From positions 1 through 31,992 of the forward strand of contig DATNMW010000048.1 in the NCBI GenBank assembly GCA_035602155.1: DNA of 31,992 bases. The letters run 5' to 3'. The stretch is from Bog-159 sp035602155 (GTDB lineage Bacteria > Acidobacteriota > Terriglobia > Bryobacterales > Bryobacteraceae). The notes beneath the pieces were generated by a model. It worked only from the letters and a program-made list of their open reading frames with translations. It did not search any database and had not been told where the DNA came from. Position 1 is the first letter of the stretch. Each line of letters starts with the position of its first letter. Positions 1-8,738 of this stretch are shown piece by piece. Both the position numbers and the translations under genes were made by a program.

Positions 1-1
1 G

Positions 2-145
2 CGCATCTCGCTTACGGTGGCTGCATGGCCGCTCCGGCCAGCGGCATTCCAAGCCGCCGGTCTGGATCGCACCCTGGCGGTGGGCGCCTTTATGCAGCAT
101 TTCGCCGTAGGACCGGAGCGGAGCAGTTTTCGCGCGCGAAATTGA
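2..145 (+). CDS. C-terminal end of an unidentified upstream gene (partial)
   Basis: This frame is open from the window edge to a TGA and reads as ordinary protein (for example AAFQAAGLDRTLAVGAF). It ends 47 bases before the next gene's start. The other two forward frames are rich in Arg and Gly and look like shadows. Too little is present to identify a family. The call rests only on composition and position, so this could also be noncoding. Confidence 0.3.
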   Translation, partial: RISLTVAAWPLRPAAFQAAGLDRTLAVGAFMQHFAVGPERSSFRARN

Positions 146-192
146 TCGCGGCGCGGGGCGCGGGCGGTGATATTCTACGGAGGGGGCGACTT

Positions 193-3100
193 ATGAAAGC
201 AATCGCCGCGATTCTCCTCGGAACTGCCGGCGCCATTCAGGCCCTGGCACAGCCAGTTTGCCCGCCGGTTAACTTCGAGCAGTTGGCACAGGTTAAGCTA
301 CAGAACCGGCCGCAAAACATAGTCTCCGGAATGCTGCGGCAGGCGGATCAATCCTTTTCGCAATACGAGGTCACCGGAAATTTCCAGACTCGGACGGCCT
401 CCGAAGTCGGAATAGTGCCCGACATCCAGCTTAGCTTTTTCCCCTGCAGCGGCTTGGCGGCGCGAAATCCGTTGCCTGGACCGGCGCCAAACCGGAGCAT
501 CGACCCACTGGGCACGGCGTCGCGGAACACTATTATCACCGATCTGGCGGGAGACGGAGTCGGCGCCATCGTCGGCCTGGATCAGCAAGCCGCACCGGGG
601 CAGGTGGTGGTGGTGACGGCCAGTCCCGATTTCACCGTGACGTACGCCGGAGGCTATACGGTAGGCACAACGCCGCTGGGCGTGGTGGCGGGCGATTTCA
701 ATGGCGACGGCCGGCACGACGTCGCGGTCGTATATTTCGGTCCGGTGGATAACTCCACGCCCGGAGGCATCTCGGTTTTGCTCGGAACCGGGGCCGGCGC
801 CTTGCAGCCAGCGGTCAACTATCCGGCCGGCCGCGGCACGATCGCGGCGACCGCGTGGGATTTCAATGGCGACGGGAAGACCGACCTGGCAGTCGCGAAC
901 AGCGTAGACAGCACTGTGACGATCATGCTGGGCAGCGCCAATGGAAGACTCACCATCGGCAACACTTACAGTGCCGGGATCGGCAGTGCACCCACGTCCA
1001 TCGGCGTGGCCGACGTAAATGGCGATGGTATCGCCGACGTAGTTGTGTCAACCGCCTTGGGAATAGCGACGTTGCTGGGCAATGGAGACGGTACGTTCAA
1101 GTACGGTCCGATTACGAAGATCCTGACCAGCCAGTCCATAATGGCGCTGGGCGATTTTAACAAAGACGGCAAGATGGATGTGGCCGTGACGGATTACGAA
1201 AGCGGCCTGGTATCTATTCTGTTGGGTAACGGCGACGGCACATTCAGGCCGCTGTCGCAGTACTTGATCGGATATGCCCCGCCGAGTTTCTACGTGTTGG
1301 ATTTGGATGGCGATGGGAATCCCGATATCGTATTCGCGGCGGGACACCCGGACGCGCTGATCACGCTGCCCTACACGCAGACCGTGGGCGTGCTGTTCGG
1401 CAACGGCGACGGGACGTTCGCCGGAGTACCGGCATATCCTCTGTCGATCCAGCCGTCCACAATGGGGATAGCGGCGGCGGACTTCAACGGCGACGGCAGA
1501 CCCGATCTGGCTCTCGGCGCCGACGGCCAGATTTCGATCCTGATCGGCAACGGCGGGAGCAAGTTTCAAACAGGCTTAAATCTGTCCGCCCCGAATGGCA
1601 ACTCTGTGAGGAGCGGGGTGGCTGCCGGAGATCTGAACGGCGATGGCAAGATCGACCTGGCAATCAACGACGGCCAAAGCGGCGCGACGATTTTTCTGGG
1701 GAACGGCGATGGAACATTCGAGGCGCCGCGACCCGTGGCGGGCGGCGGCACGGGTACGTCGTATGTGGCCATGGGCGATTTCAACAACGACCACAATCTC
1801 GACTTGGCCATTGCCAACCAAACGTCGAACAATGTGACGGTCGCGCCTGGGAACGGAAATGGGACGTTTGGCGCCGGCGCCACCTTTACGGTGGGATCGA
1901 ACCCGACGGTTCTGCTCACCGGCGATTTCAATCGCGATGGCAACCTGGATCTGGCCGTGGTGGATTACGGGACTCTGGGCAGTTCCAGCGATCCGGGGGG
2001 TCTTTCGATTCTGCTGGGGAAAGGCGACGGCGCCTTTCAAAACGCCGTCAATTATTCCGCGTCGATGAATCCTAATTCGATCGGCGCGGGGGACGTCAAC
2101 AACGATGGGATCACGGACTTGATCGTGACCGCTGGCGCGCCAAACTTCAACTACACGTTAGTGGTCTTCATCGGCAATGGCGACGGCACGTTCAAGCCGG
2201 GCGTGCTCATTCCCACGGCTTTCGGACCGGAAAAGGTGGCCATAGCCGACTTCAGCGGCGACGGCAAGCCGGACCTGGTCGTGCCGCACTGTTGCGGCGA
2301 CACCGAAATCACTTATCTGCTCGGGAATGGGGACGGCACTTTTCAACCGGAAGTGCCCATTACCTACGCGAGCGCGATCAACTCGGTAGTGGCGGACTTC
2401 AATAAGGACGGCAAACCGGACATTGCTTTCGCGGGGCAGGGACTGGGAGGCGGGACCGCCAGCGCATTCATTTTTCTGAACGCGCCGTTGACGGCCCCGC
2501 GGCCGCTCGTCAGCGGTGTGATCGGCGCGAGTTCGTTTGGAGCGTTCGCGGATATCGCCTCGGGATCCTGGATCGAGATTTATGGGTCGAACCTGGCGGT
2601 CGATACCAGAGACTGGACCGGCTCCGATTTCAGTGGCCCCGACGCGCCCACCTCGCTTGACGGAACCAGCGTGGAAGTCGACGGCAAGGCCGCTTTCGTC
2701 TATTACATCAGTCCCGGGCAAGTGGATGCCCTGGTTCCCGGCGGCGTTACGCCCGGCACGGCGCAGGTCGAGGTAACGGTCGGGGCCGGGGTCGGCGCAT
2801 CGTACCCAGTCCCGCTCTTGAGTACCGAACCTGGCATGCTCGCGCCTGCTAACTTCAATGTCGAAGGCACGCAGTACGTAGTGGCGCAATTACCGGACGG
2901 CGCCTATGTGCTGCCGGCGGGCGCTATCGCGGGACTGACTTCGCGGCCGGCCATGCCGGGCGAGACGATCGTGATCTACGGCATCGGTTTCGGTCCCACG
3001 GAGAACTCCGCGCAGCAAGTCTCGCCGGTGGGCCAGATCGCGAGCGGGTTGACCGAGCTTACGGCCAACTTCGCGGCTTTCTTCGGGCAGACTCAGGCGA

Positions 3101-3255
3101 CGGTCGCCTACGCGGGGCTGGCCCCAGGCTACGTGGGGCTTTATCAGTTCAACGTGATAGTGCCCACGGTGGCCGATAGCAATGCCGTGCCATTCACGTT
3201 TACGCTAGGCGGCGCGAGCGGCGGGCAGACGCTGTATACGGCGGTACACCAATAG
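193..3255 (+). CDS. Secreted FG-GAP/VCBS repeat protein with Solibacter-type C-terminal domain
   Basis: About 1020 residues. The ATG at 193 is preferred over the in-frame ATG at 25 because it follows a GGAGGGGG ribosome site and opens a signal peptide (MKAIAAILLGTAGAIQALAQ). From about residue 120 to 770 the protein repeats a unit of roughly 50-65 residues carrying the calcium-binding pattern D-x-N-x-D-G-x-x-D, usually followed by LLGNGDGTF. This is the FG-GAP/VCBS blade of integrin-like beta-propellers. The last 230 residues, with motifs such as IYGSNLA and VIYGIGFGPT, match the uncharacterised C-terminal domain common in Solibacter (TIGR03437-like). The protein is probably exported and bound to the cell surface or matrix. 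Ligand and function are unknown. It converges with the next propeller gene 13 bases away. Confidence 0.9.
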   Translation: MKAIAAILLGTAGAIQALAQPVCPPVNFEQLAQVKLQNRPQNIVSGMLRQADQSFSQYEVTGNFQTRTASEVGIVPDIQLSFFPCSGLAARNPLPGPAPNRSIDPLGTASRNTIITDLAGDGVGAIVGLDQQAAPGQVVVVTASPDFTVTYAGGYTVGTTPLGVVAGDFNGDGRHDVAVVYFGPVDNSTPGGISVLLGTGAGALQPAVNYPAGRGTIAATAWDFNGDGKTDLAVANSVDSTVTIMLGSANGRLTIGNTYSAGIGSAPTSIGVADVNGDGIADVVVSTALGIATLLGNGDGTFKYGPITKILTSQSIMALGDFNKDGKMDVAVTDYESGLVSILLGNGDGTFRPLSQYLIGYAPPSFYVLDLDGDGNPDIVFAAGHPDALITLPYTQTVGVLFGNGDGTFAGVPAYPLSIQPSTMGIAAADFNGDGRPDLALGADGQISILIGNGGSKFQTGLNLSAPNGNSVRSGVAAGDLNGDGKIDLAINDGQSGATIFLGNGDGTFEAPRPVAGGGTGTSYVAMGDFNNDHNLDLAIANQTSNNVTVAPGNGNGTFGAGATFTVGSNPTVLLTGDFNRDGNLDLAVVDYGTLGSSSDPGGLSILLGKGDGAFQNAVNYSASMNPNSIGAGDVNNDGITDLIVTAGAPNFNYTLVVFIGNGDGTFKPGVLIPTAFGPEKVAIADFSGDGKPDLVVPHCCGDTEITYLLGNGDGTFQPEVPITYASAINSVVADFNKDGKPDIAFAGQGLGGGTASAFIFLNAPLTAPRPLVSGVIGASSFGAFADIASGSWIEIYGSNLAVDTRDWTGSDFSGPDAPTSLDGTSVEVDGKAAFVYYISPGQVDALVPGGVTPGTAQVEVTVGAGVGASYPVPLLSTEPGMLAPANFNVEGTQYVVAQLPDGAYVLPAGAIAGLTSRPAMPGETIVIYGIGFGPTENSAQQVSPVGQIASGLTELTANFAAFFGQTQATVAYAGLAPGYVGLYQFNVIVPTVADSNAVPFTFTLGGASGGQTLYTAVHQ

Positions 3256-3268
3256 GCGGATCAAGACA

Positions 3269-4954
3269 CTACCGACGGGAGGTGTTCGGAGTCTCCCCGG
3301 CCTGCTCGGTAATCGTCAGAATTCGATCCGCCGGCACGTTGTGCAGGGTCTGATGAACGCGGCTCGGCCAGACGATGTCGATCTCCTTCACCACCTTCGA
3401 CGGCCCCAAACCGAAGTGCACCCGCGGATCGCTCGAGCAGGCATAACCGGTGCTGGTGGTGGCGTGATTATACTGCACGCCCGCATCGGTGGTCACGCGC
3501 ACCTGCGCTCCCAGGCCCATGCGATTGCTCTTCACCCCCACCAGTTTCAGCGAAATCCAATGATTGGCATTCTGTGAAATGTTGTGGAAGTATTGCGCCT
3601 TTCCATTCAGCACGCTGACCACGGCGTCGACGCGGCCATCGTTATCCAGGTCTCCGAAGGCCATGCCGCGATGCGGCGCGGGCCTCTGGAAATCCGCGCC
3701 TGCGCCGTCGCTCACGTCCTGGAACTTCCCGTTTCCCAGGTTCCGCAACACCGTGTTGGGTTCTTCCGGATTGCGCAGCGACATCAGGGCGATGTTGTCG
3801 AGCGCGTGGCCGCGCACCGCCAGCAAGTCCTTCCATCCGTCGTTGTCGAAATCCGCAATCCCGTTCGACCAGCCCGACATGGGGCGGGTGATTGCGCCCA
3901 CACCGGAGGTGGCGGTGATCTCCGCGAAATCTCCCGTACGGCGATTCTTGAACAACGGAAAAGTGTCGCCCTCGAAAGCGGTCACCCAGAGGTCGTCGTA
4001 GCCGTCGTTGTCGATATCCCGGAAATCGGCGCCCATGCCCGAAATGTAAGCTCCGGACTCGGGATATGCGACTCCCGTTTGCAGCGCAACGTCCTGGAAT
4101 TTCTTGCCCCCCAGGTTGTGGAAGAGCATGTTGGGCGCATTATCGTTGGCCACGAAGACATCCATGAATCCATCGTGATCGTAGTCCGCGAAGGCCACCC
4201 CCATCCCCTTGCCGCGGATCTGGCCGATGCCCGTCGCGGCGGAAACGTCGGTGAACGTGCCGTTTCCGTTGTTGTGGTAAAGCGTGTTCGGAAGCGGCGC
4301 GTAGTTCTTGGGGTGGCAGTAGGCGCGCAGGTTCGGATTGGGGCCGCAGAACGGATCCTTGTCGACTTCCCATTTGCAATAGTTCGAGACAAACAGATCC
4401 AGGCGGCCGTCGTTATCGTAGTCGAACCAGCCGGCGGCCACGGCCCACATCTTCTTGCCGTCCAGGACGCCTCCGCCCACACCGGCCTTGTCCGTGACAT
4501 CGGTAAAGGTGCCGTCGTGGTTGTTATGAAAGAGCTGATTCCCGGTCACATTGGCCAGGAAGATGTCCGGCCATCCGTCGTTGTCGTAGTCTCCGATGGC
4601 GACGCCCATGCCGTAGCCCTCGCCCTGCACGCCGGCCTTTTCCGTGACGTCGGTGAAGGTGCCGTCGCGGTTGTTGTGGAAAAGCCGATTCCAGTACTTG
4701 GGGGATTCCTTGCGCAACGACGGAATGGCCGCGCCGTTGACGAAATAGACGTCCAGGTAGCCGTCGTTATCGTAATCCAGCAGGGCCACGCCGGCCAGCA
4801 TGGTCTCGGGCAGGTTCTTGTTGGGCGTGGGGCAACTGTCGGCTATGAAGCGGATGCCGGCGCGCTCAGCGATTTCTTCAAAAGCGATGGGGCCCAATGT
4901 GGCGGCGGCCGCGGCCAGGACGGGCGCACTGAGCAGGAATGGTCGCCATCGCAT
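3269..4954 (-). CDS. CRTAC1-family secreted VCBS protein with ASPIC/UnbV C-terminus
   Basis: About 561 residues. The ATG at 4954 is chosen over one 141 bases upstream because it begins a signal peptide (MRWRPFLLSAPVLAAAAATLG); the upstream extension looks like leader sequence. Seven or so VCBS/FG-GAP units follow, with motifs like DYDNDGWPDIFLAN and LFHNNHDGTFTDVT. The C-terminal 110 residues carry the ASPIC/UnbV pattern (NHWISLKLVG, GLGAQVRV, VHFGLG, DIVWPS). Such proteins are extracellular calcium-binding propellers, abundant in Acidobacteria and Planctomycetes. The substrate is not known. No strong ribosome site is visible. Confidence 0.9.
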   Translation of the reverse strand: MRWRPFLLSAPVLAAAAATLGPIAFEEIAERAGIRFIADSCPTPNKNLPETMLAGVALLDYDNDGYLDVYFVNGAAIPSLRKESPKYWNRLFHNNRDGTFTDVTEKAGVQGEGYGMGVAIGDYDNDGWPDIFLANVTGNQLFHNNHDGTFTDVTDKAGVGGGVLDGKKMWAVAAGWFDYDNDGRLDLFVSNYCKWEVDKDPFCGPNPNLRAYCHPKNYAPLPNTLYHNNGNGTFTDVSAATGIGQIRGKGMGVAFADYDHDGFMDVFVANDNAPNMLFHNLGGKKFQDVALQTGVAYPESGAYISGMGADFRDIDNDGYDDLWVTAFEGDTFPLFKNRRTGDFAEITATSGVGAITRPMSGWSNGIADFDNDGWKDLLAVRGHALDNIALMSLRNPEEPNTVLRNLGNGKFQDVSDGAGADFQRPAPHRGMAFGDLDNDGRVDAVVSVLNGKAQYFHNISQNANHWISLKLVGVKSNRMGLGAQVRVTTDAGVQYNHATTSTGYACSSDPRVHFGLGPSKVVKEIDIVWPSRVHQTLHNVPADRILTITEQAGETPNTSRR

Positions 4955-5013
4955 CAACTTCAGAATAATACGCGCGTATTCGGAGCGGTGGTCTATACTT
5001 AGCAAAGGCAGAA

Positions 5014-5220
5014 ATGAAATCGAAAAAATCTCCCGCGGACAAAGGTGTCGAGCGGCTTGCCGCGATTGTTGAAGCGCATCTCGATCAATTGTCACCCGCC
5101 GACCGGGCGGAGAAGGTGCATGCCTTCCACGAAGTTGTCTCTAAGATCGGAGTCTTGAACGGCTCGACCGCTCGTAACCACGCGTGCGATGATGGGTCGA
5201 GATGCATTGAGTGTGAATAA
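5014..5220 (+). CDS. Small hypothetical protein
   Basis: 68 residues, charged and mostly helical in character in the first 45 (EAHLDQLSPADRAEKVHAFH), then a less ordered tail with three cysteines. It starts 59 bases from the divergent CRTAC1 gene, with AAAGGCAG just before the ATG and a TATACT hexamer at 4994-4999 that could be a -10 box. No domain is recognised. The first half looks like a real soluble protein, but the tail may have been altered by a frameshift, as suspected for two neighbouring genes. Confidence 0.5.
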   Translation: MKSKKSPADKGVERLAAIVEAHLDQLSPADRAEKVHAFHEVVSKIGVLNGSTARNHACDDGSRCIECE

Positions 5221-5234
5221 GTACAGTTCTCCTA

Positions 5235-5557
5235 AACGCTCCTAAACGTCGAAATACCTGGCAGCGACCTCGCAGACGAGCTGTCGCGGCGGCGCCATTC
5301 ACCGCCTCGCTGTCGCTTGCGGCTGCGGTACCACCATTCGAATTCAGTTGGCCGCTTGTGGTCGCGCCGCCAGCACAGATCCAACCACAAGAGCCGCAGC
5401 GGAAGCTCTCTGACGAAGAAGTCGCGGCGCTGGCGCGCCTCGTGGCGTGGTGGATATCGTCAACTGGCGTACGTCGCACCCAAAGGAGTTTTTTGCAATC
5501 CTGTGTGTCGGCGGCGGCCTTGGATTGGTTCTGGCGAAAAATCAGCCCGGTTATTAG
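5235..5557 (+). pseudogene. Possible frameshifted small membrane protein; otherwise gene-free
   Basis: The stretch 5221-5593 holds no intact gene. One frame reads to about 5449 and contains a protein-like piece (RKLSDEEVAALARLVAWW). From 5450 a different frame takes over with SHPKEFFAILCVGGGLGLVLA, a good single membrane helix, and stops at TAG 5555-5557. One missing base near 5450 would join them into a soluble segment plus a C-terminal membrane anchor. Alternatively the second piece is a 35-residue gene starting with GTG at 5450. No start codon for the first piece is convincing. This is an inference from composition only. Confidence 0.25.
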
Positions 5558-5593
5558 GGTAAAGCGAGGGGCGTTTCAGAGCAGACCTAGGCG

Positions 5594-6210
5594 CTATTTC
5601 TTCTTACCGGTAAACGGGGGGATATCCACCGGCAAACCTACACGCATGAAGAAACGCGCGAAGGACTGCGAAAGATGCTCCCTGTAGGGCGGCAGCAGCC
5701 GCAGCCGTTTCGCCGCCTTAGCCGTGTTTCGTACGAAGGGAACCGGCAGTGAATGCACTCGCCGAAAATCGACAACCCGGATCTCGCGCTCAAAACCGGA
5801 AAGCGCTGAGGCCGCAAGCACATGAAAACCAGGCAGACGCCCTTTTCTGGCTTCTTCCATGCCTTCGTCCTTGCCCAAGTGGTTGTCAACTCCGCTCAAC
5901 TCCGAACGCTTCCATACTGCGCACAGCAGGACGTCGTCCACCTTCTCGCGGTCCTTGAACAGGTGCAACTTTGTGACATGACAATCAGATCTTGCCTCTG
6001 CCATATGAACTTTGCCGTTGTTTCAGCTCCTATAACCAGATCGTTGGGCGGCAAGAAGACCGGGCAGCCCTCAAGAATATCGCCCTGCTCGATGTCATCG
6101 CCGTCAACGATGCCGAACCATGGATACTCTGGAATGTTCGTTGGCATTTGAGTGTTCGCCGCAGCAACAGTTGGAGGGCAGAAAATACGCCGGAACCACC
6201 GCAGCAACAA
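5594..6210 (-). pseudogene. QSCDL-motif protein of unknown function, broken by a one-base deletion
   Basis: Two overlapping leftward frames are halves of one protein of about 205 residues. The first runs from TTG 6210 (or ATG 6147) through GDDIEQGDILEGCPVF and DLIVMSQSC. The second resumes with LFKDREKVDDVLLCAVWK and ends PVDIPPFTGKKK. Adding one base between 5964 and 5965 restores an uninterrupted QSCDLFKDREKV, which fits a conserved QSCDL-type motif I recall from uncharacterised bacterial proteins. The C-terminal half keeps a strongly protein-like pattern (LRLLPPYREHLSQSFARFFM), so the lesion is recent or a sequencing error. It is the third gene of a leftward operon, starting 6 bases after the stop of its neighbour. 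No function is assigned. Confidence 0.7.
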
Positions 6211-6216
6211 AATCTC

Positions 6217-6576
6217 TCAGTCCCAGGGATCACGTAATGGTGTGGGCGTGCCGCGCCCACCGTATTCCAGCGTGACGACGAGCGTGCCGGTAGGCCGCGC
6301 GGGCGCGACTTTAATAAGCGCGTCCCAGTTCAGCAATTCATCCACGTAAGCTTTGCTCGGAGTTGCAAGCCGGTGCACAGTTATGGTGCTCGGGCTTCGT
6401 ATGAGGCTTTCGGGTTTGTTGTCCGAGAGCTCTCTTATGTCCAGTGACCATCCAGGCCACCCCACCCAACTGCGGTACGCGGCAACCTCATGCTCCTGAA
6501 GCTCATAGTAGATGCCGGCAGTCGCACCACCCATAAGGTGAACTGTTCCCGCGGCGTCGGCGGTTGCACTCAGCAC
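6217..6576 (-). CDS. Hypothetical protein, middle gene of a three-gene operon
   Basis: 119 residues with a GTG start. The start is well supported by AAGGAGGA ending 10 bases upstream, which lies inside the last codons of the preceding gene. The protein looks soluble and beta-rich with aromatic clusters (YRSWVGWPGWSLDIREL) and a proline-rich end. No known domain is recognised. Spacing of a few bases to both neighbours implies co-transcription and probably translational coupling. Function unknown. Confidence 0.7.
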   Translation of the reverse strand: MLSATADAAGTVHLMGGATAGIYYELQEHEVAAYRSWVGWPGWSLDIRELSDNKPESLIRSPSTITVHRLATPSKAYVDELLNWDALIKVAPARPTGTLVVTLEYGGRGTPTPLRDPWD

Positions 6577-6578
6577 TG

Positions 6579-6776
6579 TTATCTATCCTCCTTAAGTGAG
6601 TTGATGGTCTCTACTGTCAGAAGCCGAAAAAACTGTTGCTTTTCCTTTGTGTGAGCGGCTTCAAGCCAGCTTGTCACATCCGCTTCCTTCCTGCTTTCGT
6701 ACCCATAGAGCGCCTCGACAATGGCGTCATCCTTCATTTTTGCAGGAATTCGCTTACGCTCTACCGCCATCGCCAC
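6579..6776 (-). CDS. Small hypothetical protein, first gene of a three-gene operon
   Basis: 65 residues from GTG 6776, or 63 from ATG 6770; I cannot decide between them because the upstream AGGAAC is far from both. The protein is charged and helical (KMKDDAIVEALYGYESRKEADV, split at YGYES), without cysteines or membrane segments. Its last codons AAG GAG GAT AGA TAA double as the ribosome site of the next gene, two bases on. Size and arrangement resemble small regulators or antitoxin-like genes, but there is no direct evidence. Confidence 0.6.
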   Translation of the reverse strand: MAMAVERKRIPAKMKDDAIVEALYGYESRKEADVTSWLEAAHTKEKQQFFRLLTVETINSLKEDR

Positions 6777-7010
6777 CCCAACCTGTTCCTATCGGCCATT
6801 TCGTTCCCATCTACCGGAACATTGTAATAGACGGCTCGCCAAAGCAAGAGTGAGTTTTCCGTTTATTTTGTTTCAGGTTCCGGTCTCCCACGGCTTTCCG
6901 TCAAAATCCCCACCTTCTCGTGCGCGAGAAATCCGGCGGCGATCACGTCTTTCAACCGCCGCCTCGGCTCCGGTCGCGACTGCCGCACGGCCGCCCTCGG
7001 CGGACACCGG

Positions 7011-7334
7011 TCAGGATGCTTCTTCCACGCCCTCGTGCCGCAACTTCCCTTCCAGCAGGGATGGGGTGTGACGCCGGAATTCCTCCGCAAACGCGCGTTC
7101 CGCCTGCATCTCCTGCTGGATTTCTTCGATGTGATCGAAGTAGTAGGCGAGGGCCGCGTGGACGTCGGCCAGGTTGAGGGTAGGGAATTGAGAGACGATC
7201 TCGCCGGGCGTCATGCCCTGATGTTCGTGCCATGCCACGACATCCAGCACACGGAAGCGGTGGCCTGCGATGCAGGCCTTGCCGCCGCAAACGCCGGGCG
7301 TCCTTTCGATTCGGCCGTCGCTGGAGATAGTCAT
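7011..7334 (-). CDS. DUF433 family antitoxin-like protein
   Basis: 107 residues. The N-terminal half carries the DUF433 signature: IERTPGVCGGKACIAGHRFRV, split at ACIAGHRFRV, then DVVAWHEHQGMTPGEIVSQFP and LADVHAALAYYFDH. DUF433 proteins have a helix-turn-helix-like fold and are usually the antitoxin partner of a DUF5615 (PIN-like) toxin encoded immediately downstream. Here the 234 bases to the next gene are too short for that toxin, and no DUF5615 start pattern is seen, so it appears to be an orphan. The ATG overlaps a palindrome that could be its own operator. It is divergent from cydA. Confidence 0.85.
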   Translation of the reverse strand: MTISSDGRIERTPGVCGGKACIAGHRFRVLDVVAWHEHQGMTPGEIVSQFPTLNLADVHAALAYYFDHIEEIQQEMQAERAFAEEFRRHTPSLLEGKLRHEGVEEAS

Positions 7335-7345
7335 CCTTTAAGGAT
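7333..7345. promoter_or_regulatory. Palindrome over the DUF433 gene start, possible operator
   Basis: ATCCTT-T-AAGGAT is a perfect 6-bp inverted repeat around one central base, covering the start codon and ribosome site of the DUF433 gene. Antitoxins of this kind often repress their own promoters, so an autoregulatory site is plausible. It is short enough to be chance. Confidence 0.3.
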
Positions 7346-7418
7346 AAACCCGGCAGTAACGTGACCGAGGCAGCGGGCCGGTGTGGGAACATGAGGGGAG
7401 CAACCCAGCAGCGACATT

Positions 7419-8738
7419 ATGGATGCACTGACTATTCACCGGCTGCATTTCGCTTTCACCGTTACGTTCCACTACCTCTTTCCGCAACTGACCATGGGGC
7501 TGGCGCTGCTGCTGGTGGCGCTGAAGACCATGGCGCTGCGCACGGGCGACGAGCACTACAATCGCGCGGCGCGCTTTTGGGCGCGGATCTTCGCCATCAA
7601 TTTCGCCATGGGCGTGGTTACGGGCATCCCGATGGAATTCCAGTTCGGCACCAATTGGGCGCGCTTTTCGAAATACGCGGGCGGGGTAATCGGACAGACG
7701 CTGGCCATGGAAGGAGTATTCTCGTTCTTCCTGGAATCGAGTTTCCTGGGCCTGTTTTTATTCGGCGAAAACAAGCTGGGACCCAAGGGGCACTGGCTGG
7801 CGGGCTTCCTGGTATTCCTCGGATCGTGGCTTTCCGGATTCTTCATTGTGGCCACCGACGCCTGGATGCAGCATCCCGTGGGCTACGCGCTTGGGCCGCA
7901 CGGCGAGATTCTGCTGTCGAGTTTTTGGGCGTTACTGTTGAACCCCTGGCTGCCGTGGCAGTATCTGCATAATATGATCGGCGCGGTGGTGACCGGCAGC
8001 TTCGGCATGGCGGCGGTGGGCGCGTTTTACCTGTTGGTGAAGCGGGCGGAGCGGTACGGGCAGACGTTCGTCCGGGTGGGCGTGATCGCGGGCGTTGCGG
8101 CGACGGTCCTGATGTTGTTTCCCACGGGCGACCAGCAAGGCAAGAATATCGCGTTCCATCAGCCGCCCACGTTGGCCGCCATGGAAGGGCTGTTCAAGAC
8201 AGAGGCGGGCGCACCGCTGGCACTGATCGGACAACCGGACGTGGAGAAGCACCGGCTGGACAACCCTTTGGTGGTGCCGCGCGCGTTGAGCTTTCTGACC
8301 TATCAGCGGTGGAAGGCGCAAGTGAGAGGTCTGGACGCGTTTCCGCCGGACCGTTGGCCGGATAACATCCCGCTGCTGTATTTCAGCTATCACATCATGG
8401 TGGGGCTGGGGACCATTTTCATCGCCGTGATGGCGCTGGCCGCGGTTTGGCTGTGGCGCGGCCGGCTGTTCGCGCAGCGCAAACTGCTGTGGCTGCTGAT
8501 GCTGTGCGCGCCGTTCCCGTACATCGCCAACACGGCGGGATGGATTACCGCCGAAACCGGGCGGCAGCCGTGGCTCATCTATGGCCTGATGCGCACACCC
8601 GAGGGCGTATCGCCGCATGTTTCCGCCGGCAACGCGCTGTTCACGTTGATCGGATTCATGGGTATGTACGTGGTGTTGGCCATACTGTTTCTGCTGCTGG
8701 TGTATCGCGAGATCGAACAGGGACCGGAGGCGGTGTGA
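7419..8738 (+). CDS. cydA: Cytochrome bd ubiquinol oxidase subunit I
   Basis: 439 residues, about nine membrane helices. This subunit carries the three hemes and the quinol site of the cytochrome bd oxidase, which reduces oxygen to water at the inner membrane with very high oxygen affinity. Visible ligands and proton-path residues match the family: His18 (FHYLF), Glu98 (MEG), Glu106 (FFLES), His184 (QYLHNMIG) and Met327 (HIMVGLG). The GRQPW motif lies near the C-terminus. The periplasmic Q-loop is short, as in the roughly 440-residue bd subclass. It overlaps cydB by one base (TGATG). Confidence 0.97.
   Translation: MDALTIHRLHFAFTVTFHYLFPQLTMGLALLLVALKTMALRTGDEHYNRAARFWARIFAINFAMGVVTGIPMEFQFGTNWARFSKYAGGVIGQTLAMEGVFSFFLESSFLGLFLFGENKLGPKGHWLAGFLVFLGSWLSGFFIVATDAWMQHPVGYALGPHGEILLSSFWALLLNPWLPWQYLHNMIGAVVTGSFGMAAVGAFYLLVKRAERYGQTFVRVGVIAGVAATVLMLFPTGDQQGKNIAFHQPPTLAAMEGLFKTEAGAPLALIGQPDVEKHRLDNPLVVPRALSFLTYQRWKAQVRGLDAFPPDRWPDNIPLLYFSYHIMVGLGTIFIAVMALAAVWLWRGRLFAQRKLLWLLMLCAPFPYIANTAGWITAETGRQPWLIYGLMRTPEGVSPHVSAGNALFTLIGFMGMYVVLAILFLLLVYREIEQGPEAV

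Noticed and set aside
3584..5002. 472-residue rightward open frame
   Set aside because: Antisense to the CRTAC1/ASPIC gene; the Val/Gly/Arg-rich translation mirrors the repeat structure of that gene.
6863..7090. 75-residue leftward frame after the DUF433 gene as its toxin partner
   Set aside because: It overlaps the DUF433 gene by 80 bases, is Arg/Pro-rich and shows none of the DUF5615 pattern.
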